Source: Holosporales bacterium (lineage in GTDB: Bacteria > Pseudomonadota > Alphaproteobacteria > BNTO01). Taken from it: 15,930 nt of DNA. The notes under the pieces are model-generated. The model was not told where the DNA came from. It did no database searches and saw only the letters and a program-made list of their open reading frames with translations. Positions 1 to 6,997 of this stretch are shown here, piece after piece. Where the stretch lies: assembly GCA_031273545.1 (NCBI GenBank), contig JAISRQ010000044.1:1-15930 (forward strand), in the 5' to 3' direction. How positions within the stretch are numbered: position 1 is the first letter of the stretch; each line of letters begins with the position of its first letter. A program made the position numbers and the translations under genes.

Positions 1-95
1 AGTTGTTGACCCCTCACCAACTAATGTTATGGCGAAAAGAACCCTTAATATAGTGCGTAACTAGACTTGCTTGGCGACATAAGCCGCCATACTCA
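1..95. other. Non-coding stretch downstream of ybaB
   Basis: This stretch lies after the ybaB stop on the minus strand. I see no convincing gene here. A short inverted repeat (TGGCG at 72-76 and CGCCA at 85-89, loop of about 8 bases) could form a weak hairpin, but it has no T-run, so I do not call it a terminator. The recR gene that often follows ybaB is not visible before the window edge. Confidence 0.4.
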
Positions 96-398
96 TCAAA
101 ACATCCCAGGGATCTTAGGCAGTCCAGAGGAAATTTTGCTTCCTTCACTGGCTGCGAATTCGTCGACCTTCTGCATGGCATCCCTAAACGCAGCAAGGAT
201 AAGGTCCTCCAAAATCTCGATATCACTTGGCACAACCAAACTGGGGTCGATCTTCACTAGCTTAACATCATGTTTGCAGTTAACCACAACCTTGACCAAA
301 CCTGCGCCTGATTCACCAGTTACTTCTTTTTTTTCAAGAGTTTCCTGAAGTTCATTCATTTTTGCGAGCAATTTTTGCGCTTGTTGAAAAGAATTCAT
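96..398 (-). CDS. ybaB: YbaB/EbfC family nucleoid-associated protein
   Basis: A small DNA-binding protein of the YbaB/EbfC family, which forms dimers and binds the nucleoid. The sequence begins MNSFQQAQKLLAKMNELQ, an amphipathic N-terminal helix, followed by a GAGLVKVVVNCKHDVKLVKIDPSLV core that matches the family's beta-sheet region, then a DLILAAFRDAMQKV helix and a C-terminal GLPKIPGMF tail. At 100 residues it has the usual family length. The ATG at 398 was chosen because it places the typical helix at the N-terminus; a GTG at 434 in the same frame would add 12 basic, Gly/Lys-rich residues that are not typical. It lies downstream of the transglycosylase gene on the same strand and is probably cotranscribed with it. 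The upstream Shine-Dalgarno signal is weak at 398, while a much better one serves a tiny ORF just before it (see 421-450). Confidence 0.88.
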   Translation of the reverse strand: MNSFQQAQKLLAKMNELQETLEKKEVTGESGAGLVKVVVNCKHDVKLVKIDPSLVVPSDIEILEDLILAAFRDAMQKVDEFAASEGSKISSGLPKIPGMF

Positions 399-420
399 AA
401 TATTACCGTTGCCTTTGCCT

Positions 421-450
421 TTACTTTTGCACACCCAACATATCCGACAT
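421..450 (-). other. Nine-codon ORF before ybaB with strong ribosome binding site
   Basis: An ATG at 450 is preceded by AGGAAAAGG at about 7 bases spacing, the best ribosome binding site in this neighbourhood. The frame reads MSDMLGVQK and stops at TAA (423-421), 22 bases before the ybaB ATG. It starts 14 bases after the stop of the upstream transglycosylase gene, as an operon gene would. It may be a coupling or leader peptide. Alternatively, a single +1 shift in the AAAAG run would join it to the ybaB frame, which would make it the original N-terminus. Nothing shows that the peptide itself is functional. Confidence 0.3.
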
Positions 451-464
451 GGTACTACCTTTTC

Positions 465-2318
465 CTATTGAAATGAAGGCCAAACAAAATCTTGCAAATA
501 TTCTGCATTAAGCAAACACGTGTACACCGCAAATGCCGCAATCACGTGTTGGACGTACAGCCTTGTTTCCTTAAACGGAATAAGCTCCACCCATTCCAGC
601 AAAGAGATTGCATCCGTACGCGGGTCCCCATATGTTTGGATCCATTTTCGGACGTTTTTAACCCCGGCATTATATGCGCTTGCAATCAACACAATATTTG
701 GCCCAAATTCATTAATTAACTCTTTTAGGTGCGATATTCCTAATATTAGGTTGTCAAGTGCCGAGTATATGTTGAACGAATTTTTCGCAGAGACGAGGTT
801 TTTTTTTACAAACTTGTTAAACTCTCCGCGTGCCGTTTTAGGCATCAGCTGCATCATACCTTGTGCTCCTGCTGTACTTTTGGCACGACGGTTAAAGCTG
901 CTCTCATTTAGCGTGATTGCGTGCGTAAGAGCCTCCATAAATTTGGAAGAAGTCGGCGCACTCGCATTTAGCTTCCTTAAATCGCCAGCAGAATACAGCA
1001 CATTCAAGTAATCTTTATAAACGAACTTCTCAAGGAGAGGGTATGCCGTTACCCGTGGAGATTTGTAGTCAACAAGAAAATTATTGTAAACGCGCAGTAT
1101 CATACACGGATCTACATTCGATACGATTTTATTTAACGTATCGCTTGTTAGAACAAACTTCCCGTTGGGGGCTAGCTGAGGTGCGTTGTACGAAAGCACA
1201 GGAAGGCTCCCAGGTGGCAAATATACTGGTGATGGCGCAAGAAGTATTCCTGGCGGCGGAAGCATTCCTGGCGGCGGAAATAGCCCTTGTGGCATAGGCG
1301 GCAGCGTACTAGGAGGAATCCTTGGCGGAGGTATTGTTAGGGGCGGCATACTTTGAGGCGATGACATAGGTGGGGCTGCAGATACCACGAGAGGAGGAGG
1401 CACGCTATTCATCAACGGAGCCACAGGCTGTATCAATGGCCCCACAGGCTGCACAAACGGAGCGGTAAATTGCGATGACCCCACAGGTGGCATAAACAGC
1501 CCCCTAGGCTGCGTAAACGGAGCGCCCGATGATGATTCCACTGGTTGCGCAAATACTCCCACAGGGGGCATTGCTGGCCCACCATTCGTCGCTTCGATTG
1601 CAGCTTGGTTCAGGTCCACCCTGTTCTCTTCTTGAGTCAAAGCTTGGAGCCATGACGCAAAACGATTTGTCACCCCATCTCGGCTGTTCGATGACCCAAA
1701 TGGAGTTTGATGATTAATTCGTTCCGGACTTTTTGAAAACGTTCTTTGCAAATATATTTGCGTAATTTGCCCATAATAAGTTGCGGAAAATTGTGATGCA
1801 ACAGATAACCAAAACAAACTATCCGAAATATTTTGCTGTTTTTGGTATGCAATGGCCAACCAAAACGCAGCCTTAGACTTTTGGTTAAGCGTAGTTACGT
1901 TGTTTACCATATTCGAGAAATGATATACTGCCTGCGGTACGTCATTGAGTCGACATAAGCACAAAAAACCGCATAGCCATTCTATCTCGATATAGAGGGG
2001 CTGCGTCTTTTTTACGCGATGCGATGAAAGCACTTGGTACGCCTCAGAAAAGCTTTTTTGTGCAATAAGTTCTCTCGCTATTTTTATGCGATTACTGTCG
2101 GGAATTTTTTTTAAAATCTTATAAAAAGATGTAAAATCCCCCGTTGTTAAGTACTTATTAATTTTTTCTGTGTATGATTCATTCGAGAGGGACAGTAAAG
2201 ACTTGTGTGAAAAGCATGGACAACAAAAGACAACAGCTGTTAGTATCCGCTTGAGCTTTTTACGAAAATTGATTTGAAGGGTAAGTATGAAAATATCAGG
2301 TTCGGTTGTTGCACTCAT
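465..2318 (-). CDS. Slt-type soluble lytic murein transglycosylase with proline-rich insert
   Basis: A predicted periplasmic muramidase-like enzyme that cleaves peptidoglycan to give 1,6-anhydro-muramyl ends. With the ATG at 2318 it has 617 residues. A basic and hydrophobic segment (RKKLKRILTAVVFCC) looks like a signal peptide. Residues of about 50-190 are an alpha-superhelix related to Slt70 (WLCGFLCLCRLND, AAFWLAIAYQKQ, SATYYGQI). Residues of about 245-382 are a proline-rich, low-complexity linker. The SLT domain follows, with catalytic Glu472 in LNESSFNRRAKSTAGAQG, MMQLMPKTA, and SAYNAGVKNVRKW. The start is uncertain: the frame stays open further upstream antisense to dapA, but no ATG, GTG or TTG fits just before the signal peptide. 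The ATG at 2318 overlaps the divergent dapA by 32 bases and has AGGAG only 2 bases away. The N-terminal part of the usual superhelix is shorter than in typical Slt proteins. The domain assignment is firm; the start is not. Confidence 0.85.
   Translation of the reverse strand: MSATTEPDIFILTLQINFRKKLKRILTAVVFCCPCFSHKSLLSLSNESYTEKINKYLTTGDFTSFYKILKKIPDSNRIKIARELIAQKSFSEAYQVLSSHRVKKTQPLYIEIEWLCGFLCLCRLNDVPQAVYHFSNMVNNVTTLNQKSKAAFWLAIAYQKQQNISDSLFWLSVASQFSATYYGQITQIYLQRTFSKSPERINHQTPFGSSNSRDGVTNRFASWLQALTQEENRVDLNQAAIEATNGGPAMPPVGVFAQPVESSSGAPFTQPRGLFMPPVGSSQFTAPFVQPVGPLIQPVAPLMNSVPPPLVVSAAPPMSSPQSMPPLTIPPPRIPPSTLPPMPQGLFPPPGMLPPPGILLAPSPVYLPPGSLPVLSYNAPQLAPNGKFVLTSDTLNKIVSNVDPCMILRVYNNFLVDYKSPRVTAYPLLEKFVYKDYLNVLYSAGDLRKLNASAPTSSKFMEALTHAITLNESSFNRRAKSTAGAQGMMQLMPKTARGEFNKFVKKNLVSAKNSFNIYSALDNLILGISHLKELINEFGPNIVLIASAYNAGVKNVRKWIQTYGDPRTDAISLLEWVELIPFKETRLYVQHVIAAFAVYTCLLNAEYLQDFVWPSFQ
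1170..1580 (-). repeat. Proline-rich low-complexity coding repeat in the transglycosylase
   Basis: This stretch encodes a linker dominated by Pro, Met, Leu, Val and Ser, with recurring units such as PPVG, QPVGP, PPPG and LPPG. At DNA level there are short direct repeats, for example ATTCCTGGCGGCGGA twice near 1245-1277 and CCACAGGCTG-like words near 1420-1510. It separates the superhelix from the SLT catalytic domain. Such a tract probably acts as a flexible spacer and may vary in length between strains; that is inference. Confidence 0.7.
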
Positions 2319-3180
2319 CACTCCTATGCACAATGATAGGATTGATTTTGGCGCCTTACAAGACCTAGTGAAATGGCACTCCACCCAGGGGACCGACGCA
2401 ATCGTAGTTGTTGGGTCTACTGGGGAAGGGTCGATGCTGTCCGAGGGAGAACGAAGCGAAGCAATTTCTGCAGTGGTATCACAAAACAACGCACTTGCCA
2501 ACCGGATGCAAATTATCGCGGGATGTGGCACTATTTCTACAAGGGATACTGTTACGATGGTGCAAAATGCGGAAAAGTGTGGAGTAGATGCTGTTATGGT
2601 CGTGTCGCCGTGTTATGTAAGGCCAACTCAGGAAGGCTTGTATTTGCACTTCAAAATGGTCGCGGAAAATGTCGGTGTGCCGGTTGTTTTGTACAATCAC
2701 CCAGGGCGCACAGCTGTAAGCTTGCAAAGCGAGACAATCGTGCGGCTTTGCCACGAGTTTGAGAATGTAATCGCTGTGAAGGACTCCTCCCCGGATTTGT
2801 CGCGTATTGCGACTTTGCGTATGGACTTGCCGGAGCGGGTTTCGCTGTTGAGCGGGGATGACGCTACTAATGTTGGGTTTTTAGCACAAGGGGGAAGCGG
2901 CATTATATCGGTTACAGCAAACGTATTTCCGCGCTTGTGTAAGGAGTTTATGCAAGCATGGCAGCACGGAGATATTGCAGCGGCTGTGGCTATCCACCAG
3001 AGGTTAATGCCTATGCACACAGCAATGTTTTGTGAGCCTAATCCTGGGCCGGTTGTTTACGCGACGGCAACGCAGAGAGGGTTTCACAACGAAGTTCGCA
3101 TGCCTTTGTTGCCTGTTATTGAAGGTAGCAAGTCGGCAAAGGTTATTGATTTTGTAGTTGAAAAAATTACTTGTTCATAG
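2287..3180 (+). CDS. dapA: 4-hydroxy-tetrahydrodipicolinate synthase
   Basis: Condenses pyruvate with aspartate semialdehyde in the cytoplasm, the first committed step to meso-diaminopimelate and lysine. The protein has 297 residues, normal for the family. It has the expected N-terminus (SGSVVALITPM), the GSTGEG loop with Thr45, Tyr110 in SPCY, the YNHPGRTA segment with Tyr136 and Arg141, and the Schiff-base Lys165 in IAVKDSS. The GDDAT and GGSGIISVTAN blocks also match, as does EPNPGPVVYA near 250. The ATG at 2287 is preceded by AAGGG and gives the family N-terminus exactly. It is divergent from the first transglycosylase gene and is followed after 7 bases by a second transglycosylase gene on the same strand, so it sits in a peptidoglycan-related context. 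The product is expected to be active. Confidence 0.96.
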   Translation: MKISGSVVALITPMHNDRIDFGALQDLVKWHSTQGTDAIVVVGSTGEGSMLSEGERSEAISAVVSQNNALANRMQIIAGCGTISTRDTVTMVQNAEKCGVDAVMVVSPCYVRPTQEGLYLHFKMVAENVGVPVVLYNHPGRTAVSLQSETIVRLCHEFENVIAVKDSSPDLSRIATLRMDLPERVSLLSGDDATNVGFLAQGGSGIISVTANVFPRLCKEFMQAWQHGDIAAAVAIHQRLMPMHTAMFCEPNPGPVVYATATQRGFHNEVRMPLLPVIEGSKSAKVIDFVVEKITCS

Positions 3181-3187
3181 GGAGAGT

Positions 3188-4561
3188 ATGAAAAAGTTTA
3201 TATTTACAGTTATCTTAGTAGTTACTAGCTCGGATAAGGATATTGAAATTTGCGATTGGGGCTCTATTTTGCAAAATGGAGTTACTGTGGTTTTTACGGA
3301 TGGAGATAAGGTTACGCTTATCGAACGTGGAATTACTAAGAGCAATAGGAACGAGGGGAAGGCTGGCGTTGCGGCTGATGCTGTGAGGCCAAGCCTGACT
3401 ATGTCCAAATTAATTAGGAGCATTGTGGGGTGGATCCCGTTGGTGGAAAGGGGCCAAAAGTCTACGATGCAGGCACAGCAGGCGGCCCAGCTCGCAATGC
3501 AGGCACAGCAAACGGCGCAGATAACAGTGCAGGCCCAAGTTCAGCAGACCGGACAAACAGCGCAATCCATGGGACAGGTGCAAGCGAATGCTGGACAGGC
3601 ACCACTGTCCACGGCGCAGGTTCAGCCATCAGGACAGGCGCAGCTCGCAGTGCAAGTTCGGGCATCCGAACAGGCACAACTGACTGTGCAAGTTCATAAA
3701 ACCGTGCAAACGCAACTCACAGAGCCAGTCCAGCTGATATCAGCTCCAACAGAACAGCCAGCGGTGCAAGTGCAACAGCTATCAAATGAAGGCGCGTTTA
3801 GCACTCAATTAGAAGTAACGCCGCCACAAGATGAAAACCAAAACAACGTTATGGTGAAGAACAGGGCCGCGTCCTCAGGCGGAGAAATTATCCGAGTCGG
3901 ACTTAGTTATTCCGCCTCGAGTAACCCAGTTACGATGCGCAAGGTTGATAGTAATTATGGAATAGCTGTCGAGTGTAAATATAAAGTTGAAGGGCTATTT
4001 AGCCATGTTCAAAAAAAATCACAAAATACACAAAATGCTGTAAATAAGCACGATAACGCGAAAACTTCTTCTGTCAAAACTATTAATGTTGTGGAGCGAC
4101 GCAATTTCTTAAAGACGATAGAAGACTCAAGTGATTGTGTGGAGCTTACTCGGCACTTTGAGAAAAAGTACAATATTCCTGATGGATTGTTGTTGGCGAT
4201 TGCTTGCGTAGAGTCAACAAAGCGTCCATGGGCTGTGAATAATTATCGCGAAAGCCGGTATTTTCAGTCGTTAGATGATGCGATGGAATATATTTGCCAA
4301 TTAGAAAAGCAGTCTCAGTTGAGCATAAGCGTCGGGTACATGCAGATAAACTGGATGGTTCACAAAAGTGAATTTAAAAGCTTGAGGGACGCATTGAAGC
4401 CGTACCACAATGTCGAGTTTGCTGCGAAGTTGTTGAATTCGTTGTACCAGCGGTTTGGCTCTTGGGATAAGGCGGTTATGTGGTACAACCCGAAGGGGAC
4501 GAGGCCGAATTATGAGTATTTGCAAAAAATTTGTAAGCATTGTCCGTTGTCTTCTACTTAA
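3188..4561 (+). CDS. VirB1-like lytic transglycosylase with Gln/Ala-rich repeats
   Basis: A predicted exported peptidoglycan lytic enzyme of 457 residues. The ATG at 3188 follows GGGAG closely and gives a short basic, hydrophobic N-terminus (MKKFIFTVILVVTSS) that could be a weak signal peptide; an in-frame upstream TTG at 3158 lies inside dapA and is less likely. Residues of about 92-200 are a low-complexity Gln/Ala/Val repeat region. Residues of about 200-310 are polar with no recognised domain. The C-terminal SLT domain carries a Glu342-Ser pair in AIACVESTKRP, followed by SVGYMQINW and AVMWYNPKG, which resemble VirB1/IpgF-type enzymes that open the wall for secretion machines. It lies 7 bases after dapA and is probably cotranscribed. 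No type IV secretion genes are visible nearby, so a secretion role is only a possibility. Confidence 0.82.
   Translation: MKKFIFTVILVVTSSDKDIEICDWGSILQNGVTVVFTDGDKVTLIERGITKSNRNEGKAGVAADAVRPSLTMSKLIRSIVGWIPLVERGQKSTMQAQQAAQLAMQAQQTAQITVQAQVQQTGQTAQSMGQVQANAGQAPLSTAQVQPSGQAQLAVQVRASEQAQLTVQVHKTVQTQLTEPVQLISAPTEQPAVQVQQLSNEGAFSTQLEVTPPQDENQNNVMVKNRAASSGGEIIRVGLSYSASSNPVTMRKVDSNYGIAVECKYKVEGLFSHVQKKSQNTQNAVNKHDNAKTSSVKTINVVERRNFLKTIEDSSDCVELTRHFEKKYNIPDGLLLAIACVESTKRPWAVNNYRESRYFQSLDDAMEYICQLEKQSQLSISVGYMQINWMVHKSEFKSLRDALKPYHNVEFAAKLLNSLYQRFGSWDKAVMWYNPKGTRPNYEYLQKICKHCPLSST
3466..3800 (+). repeat. Imperfect Gln/Ala-rich tandem repeat inside transglycosylase gene
   Basis: About nine imperfect units of roughly 10-14 codons, of the form VQAQ..AQLT or MQAQQTAQIT. 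The two best-preserved units share ATGCAGGCACAGCA and lie near 3468 and 3498. Later units drift (VQVRASEQAQLT, VQVHKTVQTQLT, VQVQQLSNEG). The unit structure is visible in both DNA and protein and suggests growth by repeat duplication. The bias leaves the other plus frame and a minus frame free of stops, which creates spurious ORFs here. Confidence 0.75.
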
Positions 4562-4705
4562 CGGGAGATTGCGTTAGGCCCATGCTTCAACGCGACAGCG
4601 GGGTCTCCACAGATTGCGGATCGGTATCAATAATAACAAGCGCTTGCTCTGCTCAAAGGTCTGTTGTCTTCTGGCTGGGGGGCACGCAATAGGCGTGGTG
4701 TGGAG
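4562..4705. other. Convergent intergenic region
   Basis: Lies between the stops of the plus-strand transglycosylase gene and the minus-strand YhhQ-family gene. It holds a 10-base palindrome (CAAGCGCTTG, near 4638-4647) and a widely spaced inverted pair, CTCCACA near 4605 and TGTGGAG near 4699. I see no hairpin with a following T-run that would be a clear intrinsic terminator, and no 4.5S RNA or tRNA signature. A small RNA cannot be excluded. Confidence 0.35.
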
Positions 4706-5551
4706 TCACGTTTTTTGTAATTGTTTCTTAAAAAGCAGAGTAAATATCAGAATAACTGCACAACGTATTACGCTTGTTTCCAGTATATATCCATGCAATA
4801 TAACTGAGATTGGAGTTTCTACTTCACACCAGAAATAAAACGCAAGGAAACTAAACACGACATTGTCCACAATACTTGACATGAAGACTGAAATAAAATT
4901 ACATACGCTTGCCCATATTTTTCCAATTTTTACGTTGCGCCTTATATTTTCTTCAGAGTTTGTTGCATTTTCGTCGTTCATATTTGCAGAATCTTCGTTG
5001 GAGTAGAACATCACGTCGGTGCGCCTAACTTTATCGAAAAACCACACATTACAAAGCTGGCTTACTAAAAATGCGGCAATGCTCGCACACAATATCCGTA
5101 AAGATGGGACGAACAAGCGCATCATTGCTTGGTAATTTAAATATGCCTGCTGAGTGAATACGTCCCCTTCTAATACAAATGGCTTATGCATTAAAGATAT
5201 TATTAGACTAAATGAAAAGAATGTATATACGATAAAACTCAGACGTATACTCTTCTTTGCTTCATCTTTTCCATATTTTGAAGAAATAATATTGTTTGCT
5301 AAAAACGTCGTTGTAAACAAAACTGTCCCAAGCGGAAGAGGGGAGGGGAGCATGGAGTATTTTGAAATGTGAAGCACTTGAATGTTCGCTAAGCACACTG
5401 CAACGCAATTATACGTGCACAGGCCCGCACTTCCTGCAATTTTATGAGACAAATGCAGAAACGCCAGCGAAGCCAGCAGCGTAAGGACAGAGCACACTTC
5501 TGGAGGAAAGTGGCACCCGACTTGTATCAGCTTTTGTAGTATGTTGTCCAT
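4706..5551 (-). CDS. yhhQ: YhhQ/VUT-family queuosine precursor transporter
   Basis: A membrane protein of 281 residues with about six hydrophobic segments, related to the YhhQ family that imports queuine-type precursors for tRNA queuosine. Family marks are ANNIISSKYGKDEAKKSIR (about 85-103), SLRILCASIAAFLVSQ (about 150-165) and SSIVDNVVFSFLAF (about 225-238). Within SQLCNVWFF the usual Asp of the SQxxD motif appears to be Asn. Between helices, residues of about 177-209 form an extra polar loop rich in Asp, Glu and Asn (DSANMNDENATNSEEN). It starts 12 bases after tolR and is the last gene of the tolQ-tolR operon; the Shine-Dalgarno signal is weak. The exact substrate is inferred from the family, and other small-molecule transport is possible. 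Confidence 0.75.
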   Translation of the reverse strand: MDNILQKLIQVGCHFPPEVCSVLTLLASLAFLHLSHKIAGSAGLCTYNCVAVCLANIQVLHISKYSMLPSPLPLGTVLFTTTFLANNIISSKYGKDEAKKSIRLSFIVYTFFSFSLIISLMHKPFVLEGDVFTQQAYLNYQAMMRLFVPSLRILCASIAAFLVSQLCNVWFFDKVRRTDVMFYSNEDSANMNDENATNSEENIRRNVKIGKIWASVCNFISVFMSSIVDNVVFSFLAFYFWCEVETPISVILHGYILETSVIRCAVILIFTLLFKKQLQKT

Positions 5552-5563
5552 TGCCGTATTTTC

Positions 5564-5974
5564 TTAAGGCTTCTCAGCAACTAATGACACTTTTGCGATT
5601 CCGCTTTCCGCGATCTTGCTCATTAACTCCATCACTACTGAATATTTCAAGCTCTTATCTCCGCGAATATAAACGCATGCGCTTTTATTACTTCCAATAA
5701 TTGCCTGTAGTTTGTTTATTAAATGCTCCATATCTATTTTTGATTCTTGGATATATACTTGTCCCGATGCATCGATCGACACAATAAGTGGATCTTCTTC
5801 TTCGTTTAATTGAGCTGCAGACGTTTGTGGAAGGTCCACATTTACTCCCACGGTAATCATTGGCGCTGTAACCATAAATATCACAAGAAGCACAAGCATG
5901 ACGTCCACTAGTGGCGTCACATTAACAGTGCTATTCGGGCGAAAGCTGCGCTCTCTTTTTCGCGATTGCCTCAT
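5564..5974 (-). CDS. tolR: ExbD/TolR family inner-membrane protein
   Basis: A partner of TolQ in the proton-driven complex that energises outer-membrane constriction during division. The 136-residue protein has a basic cytoplasmic N-terminus (MRQSRKRERSFRP), a single transmembrane helix of about residues 21-40 with the conserved proton-relay Asp24 in VTPLVDVMLVLLVIFMV, and a periplasmic domain with LPQTSAAQ and YIRGDKSLKYSVVMELM as in TolR/ExbD. The ATG lies only 2 bases after the tolQ stop, with a GAGGA ribosome binding site inside the end of tolQ, so translation is probably coupled. The pairing with a TolQ-type protein favours TolR over ExbD. No tolA, tolB or pal is seen in the window. Confidence 0.9.
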   Translation of the reverse strand: MRQSRKRERSFRPNSTVNVTPLVDVMLVLLVIFMVTAPMITVGVNVDLPQTSAAQLNEEEDPLIVSIDASGQVYIQESKIDMEHLINKLQAIIGSNKSACVYIRGDKSLKYSVVMELMSKIAESGIAKVSLVAEKP

Positions 5975-5976
5975 AA

Positions 5977-6744
5977 TTATCCTCGTTCCTCTACCAACTG
6001 TCGTGCGACGATGGCGTTGAACTCATTACTGAAAGCATCCAACCTATTAGCGTAGCGGTTCAAAGTATTTGATATCATATTATACGCAATTGCAGCAGGA
6101 ATAGACGCGACAACCCCAATTGCCGTTGCAAACAATGCTTCTGCAATCCCCGGGGCAACAATTGCAAGGTTTGTGTTTTTCATTGCTGCAATCGACTGAA
6201 AGCTGTGCATTGTGCCAAGAACGGTCCCAAATAGTCCGACGATTACGCCGTTTGCCCCAAGGGATGCTAGAAAGCCAATGTGTCGCTCCACAGCGGCGAT
6301 TTCGCGGCTAATAACCAACTGCATCACCCTGTCTATGCGCTGCTCTATGTTTCCTGTTCCGCTTTTCGACAATGCATAATTCCACTCGCGCATTGCGGCA
6401 CAAAACATCGCGGCTAACGGGTCAGTTGCTTGGCCATTTATCCTTTGGTACAAAGCTTCAAGCGAGCCTGCGCTCCAAAACATTTCCTCGAATTCATCTG
6501 CAGCTGCGTTTAATTGTTTTAGGCGCCTAGTCTTGTTTATAATTACTGCCCAAGACCATATACTCGCAACAATCAAGGATACGATAACGAGCTGTACAAT
6601 AAACTCTGCCCTTAGAAATAGCGCCCACATTGACGTTCCCGTTGGCTCAGGCGCCAATGTATGCAATACCGTAGCGGGCGGCGAAAATGCTCGCGTCGTT
6701 ACTTCTGTGGAATTAATTGCGGTTGCCAAAACTGATAACAACAT
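5977..6744 (-). CDS. tolQ: TolQ/ExbB family proton channel protein
   Basis: An inner-membrane proton-channel subunit of the Tol system, 255 residues. The ATG at 6744 has AAGGA six to seven bases upstream. The N-terminal 38 residues (ending EPTGTS) precede the usual TolQ start region MWALFLRAEFIVQ and form a somewhat long periplasmic or signal-like extension. Three membrane segments follow: about residues 47-68 (IVSLIVASIWSWAVII), about 157-180 (HIGFLASLGANGVIVGLFG), and about 198-222 (GIAEALFATAIGVVASIPAA). The GLFGTVLGTMHSF and APGIAEALFATAIG blocks are family signatures. It is the first gene of the operon with tolR and the YhhQ-family gene. Confidence 0.93.
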   Translation of the reverse strand: MLLSVLATAINSTEVTTRAFSPPATVLHTLAPEPTGTSMWALFLRAEFIVQLVIVSLIVASIWSWAVIINKTRRLKQLNAAADEFEEMFWSAGSLEALYQRINGQATDPLAAMFCAAMREWNYALSKSGTGNIEQRIDRVMQLVISREIAAVERHIGFLASLGANGVIVGLFGTVLGTMHSFQSIAAMKNTNLAIVAPGIAEALFATAIGVVASIPAAIAYNMISNTLNRYANRLDAFSNEFNAIVARQLVEERG

Positions 6745-6762
6745 GAACCATCCTTTTTTTGA

Positions 6763-6897
6763 TTACACTTTTGACCACATAGTAGGCGACAGTTTACCAG
6801 GCGCACTACAACGAAACGGCTCTAGTCCAGCACAGCAATCAGCACCGAACGAACCGCGCTCTTCTTTATTGCCAGAAACTTCAAGCCTTTCTACCAT
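6763..6897 (-). CDS. Small ORF of 44 codons in the tolQ leader
   Basis: The frame runs from an ATG at 6897 to a TAA 18 bases before the tolQ start. The peptide (MVERLEVSGNKEERGSFGAD, then a Cys-containing tail ending MWSKV) is hydrophilic and matches nothing I know. There is no clear ribosome binding site. It lies within the roughly 200-base leader predicted from the promoter at 6952-6981. It may be a chance ORF; its only support is position. Confidence 0.2.
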   Translation of the reverse strand: MVERLEVSGNKEERGSFGADCCAGLEPFRCSAPGKLSPTMWSKV

Positions 6898-6921
6898 AAT
6901 GCATCAGCCATATCTGCTGCC

Positions 6922-6948
6922 TTGGTTATAACGACGCCACAATATAAT
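6922..6948 (+). promoter_or_regulatory. Possible divergent promoter toward rsmA
   Basis: A perfect TATAAT at 6943-6948 follows TTGGTT at 6922-6927, but with a short 15-base spacer. Its -10 lies next to that of the opposing tolQ promoter, so the two would compete for polymerase. It would start transcription near 6955, ahead of the small ORF at 6998 and of rsmA. Confidence 0.35.
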
Positions 6949-6951
6949 GCC

Positions 6952-6981
6952 ATTGTATCTATTCGAAGTTAAATAGTCCAA
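6952..6981 (-). promoter_or_regulatory. Predicted sigma70 promoter for tolQ-tolR-yhhQ
   Basis: On the minus strand TTGGAC (6981-6976) and TACAAT (6957-6952) are separated by 18 bases, each one mismatch from consensus. Transcription would start near 6945, giving a leader of about 200 bases before tolQ. Confidence 0.6.
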
Positions 6982-6997
6982 TCCCATAACTACAATT

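Noticed and set aside
520..1011. 163-residue plus-strand ORF opposite the SLT domain
   Set aside because: A shadow of the conserved catalytic domain on the minus strand.
2319..2531. Extra 71-residue N-terminus of the first transglycosylase frame
   Set aside because: It is antisense to the well-supported 5' part of dapA and looks like random translation; no signal or domain is present.
3430..3699. Open plus-strand frame encoding a Gly/Thr/Ala-rich peptide
   Set aside because: A shadow frame of the Gln/Ala repeat region; biased codons remove stops in other frames.
3466..3800. CRISPR-like repeat array
   Set aside because: Units are imperfect, adjacent and in frame, with no unique spacers and no cas genes.
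4562..4705. 4.5S RNA or tRNA gene
   Set aside because: The conserved GGAAGGAGCAGCC-type SRP core and the tRNA T-arm pattern are both missing.
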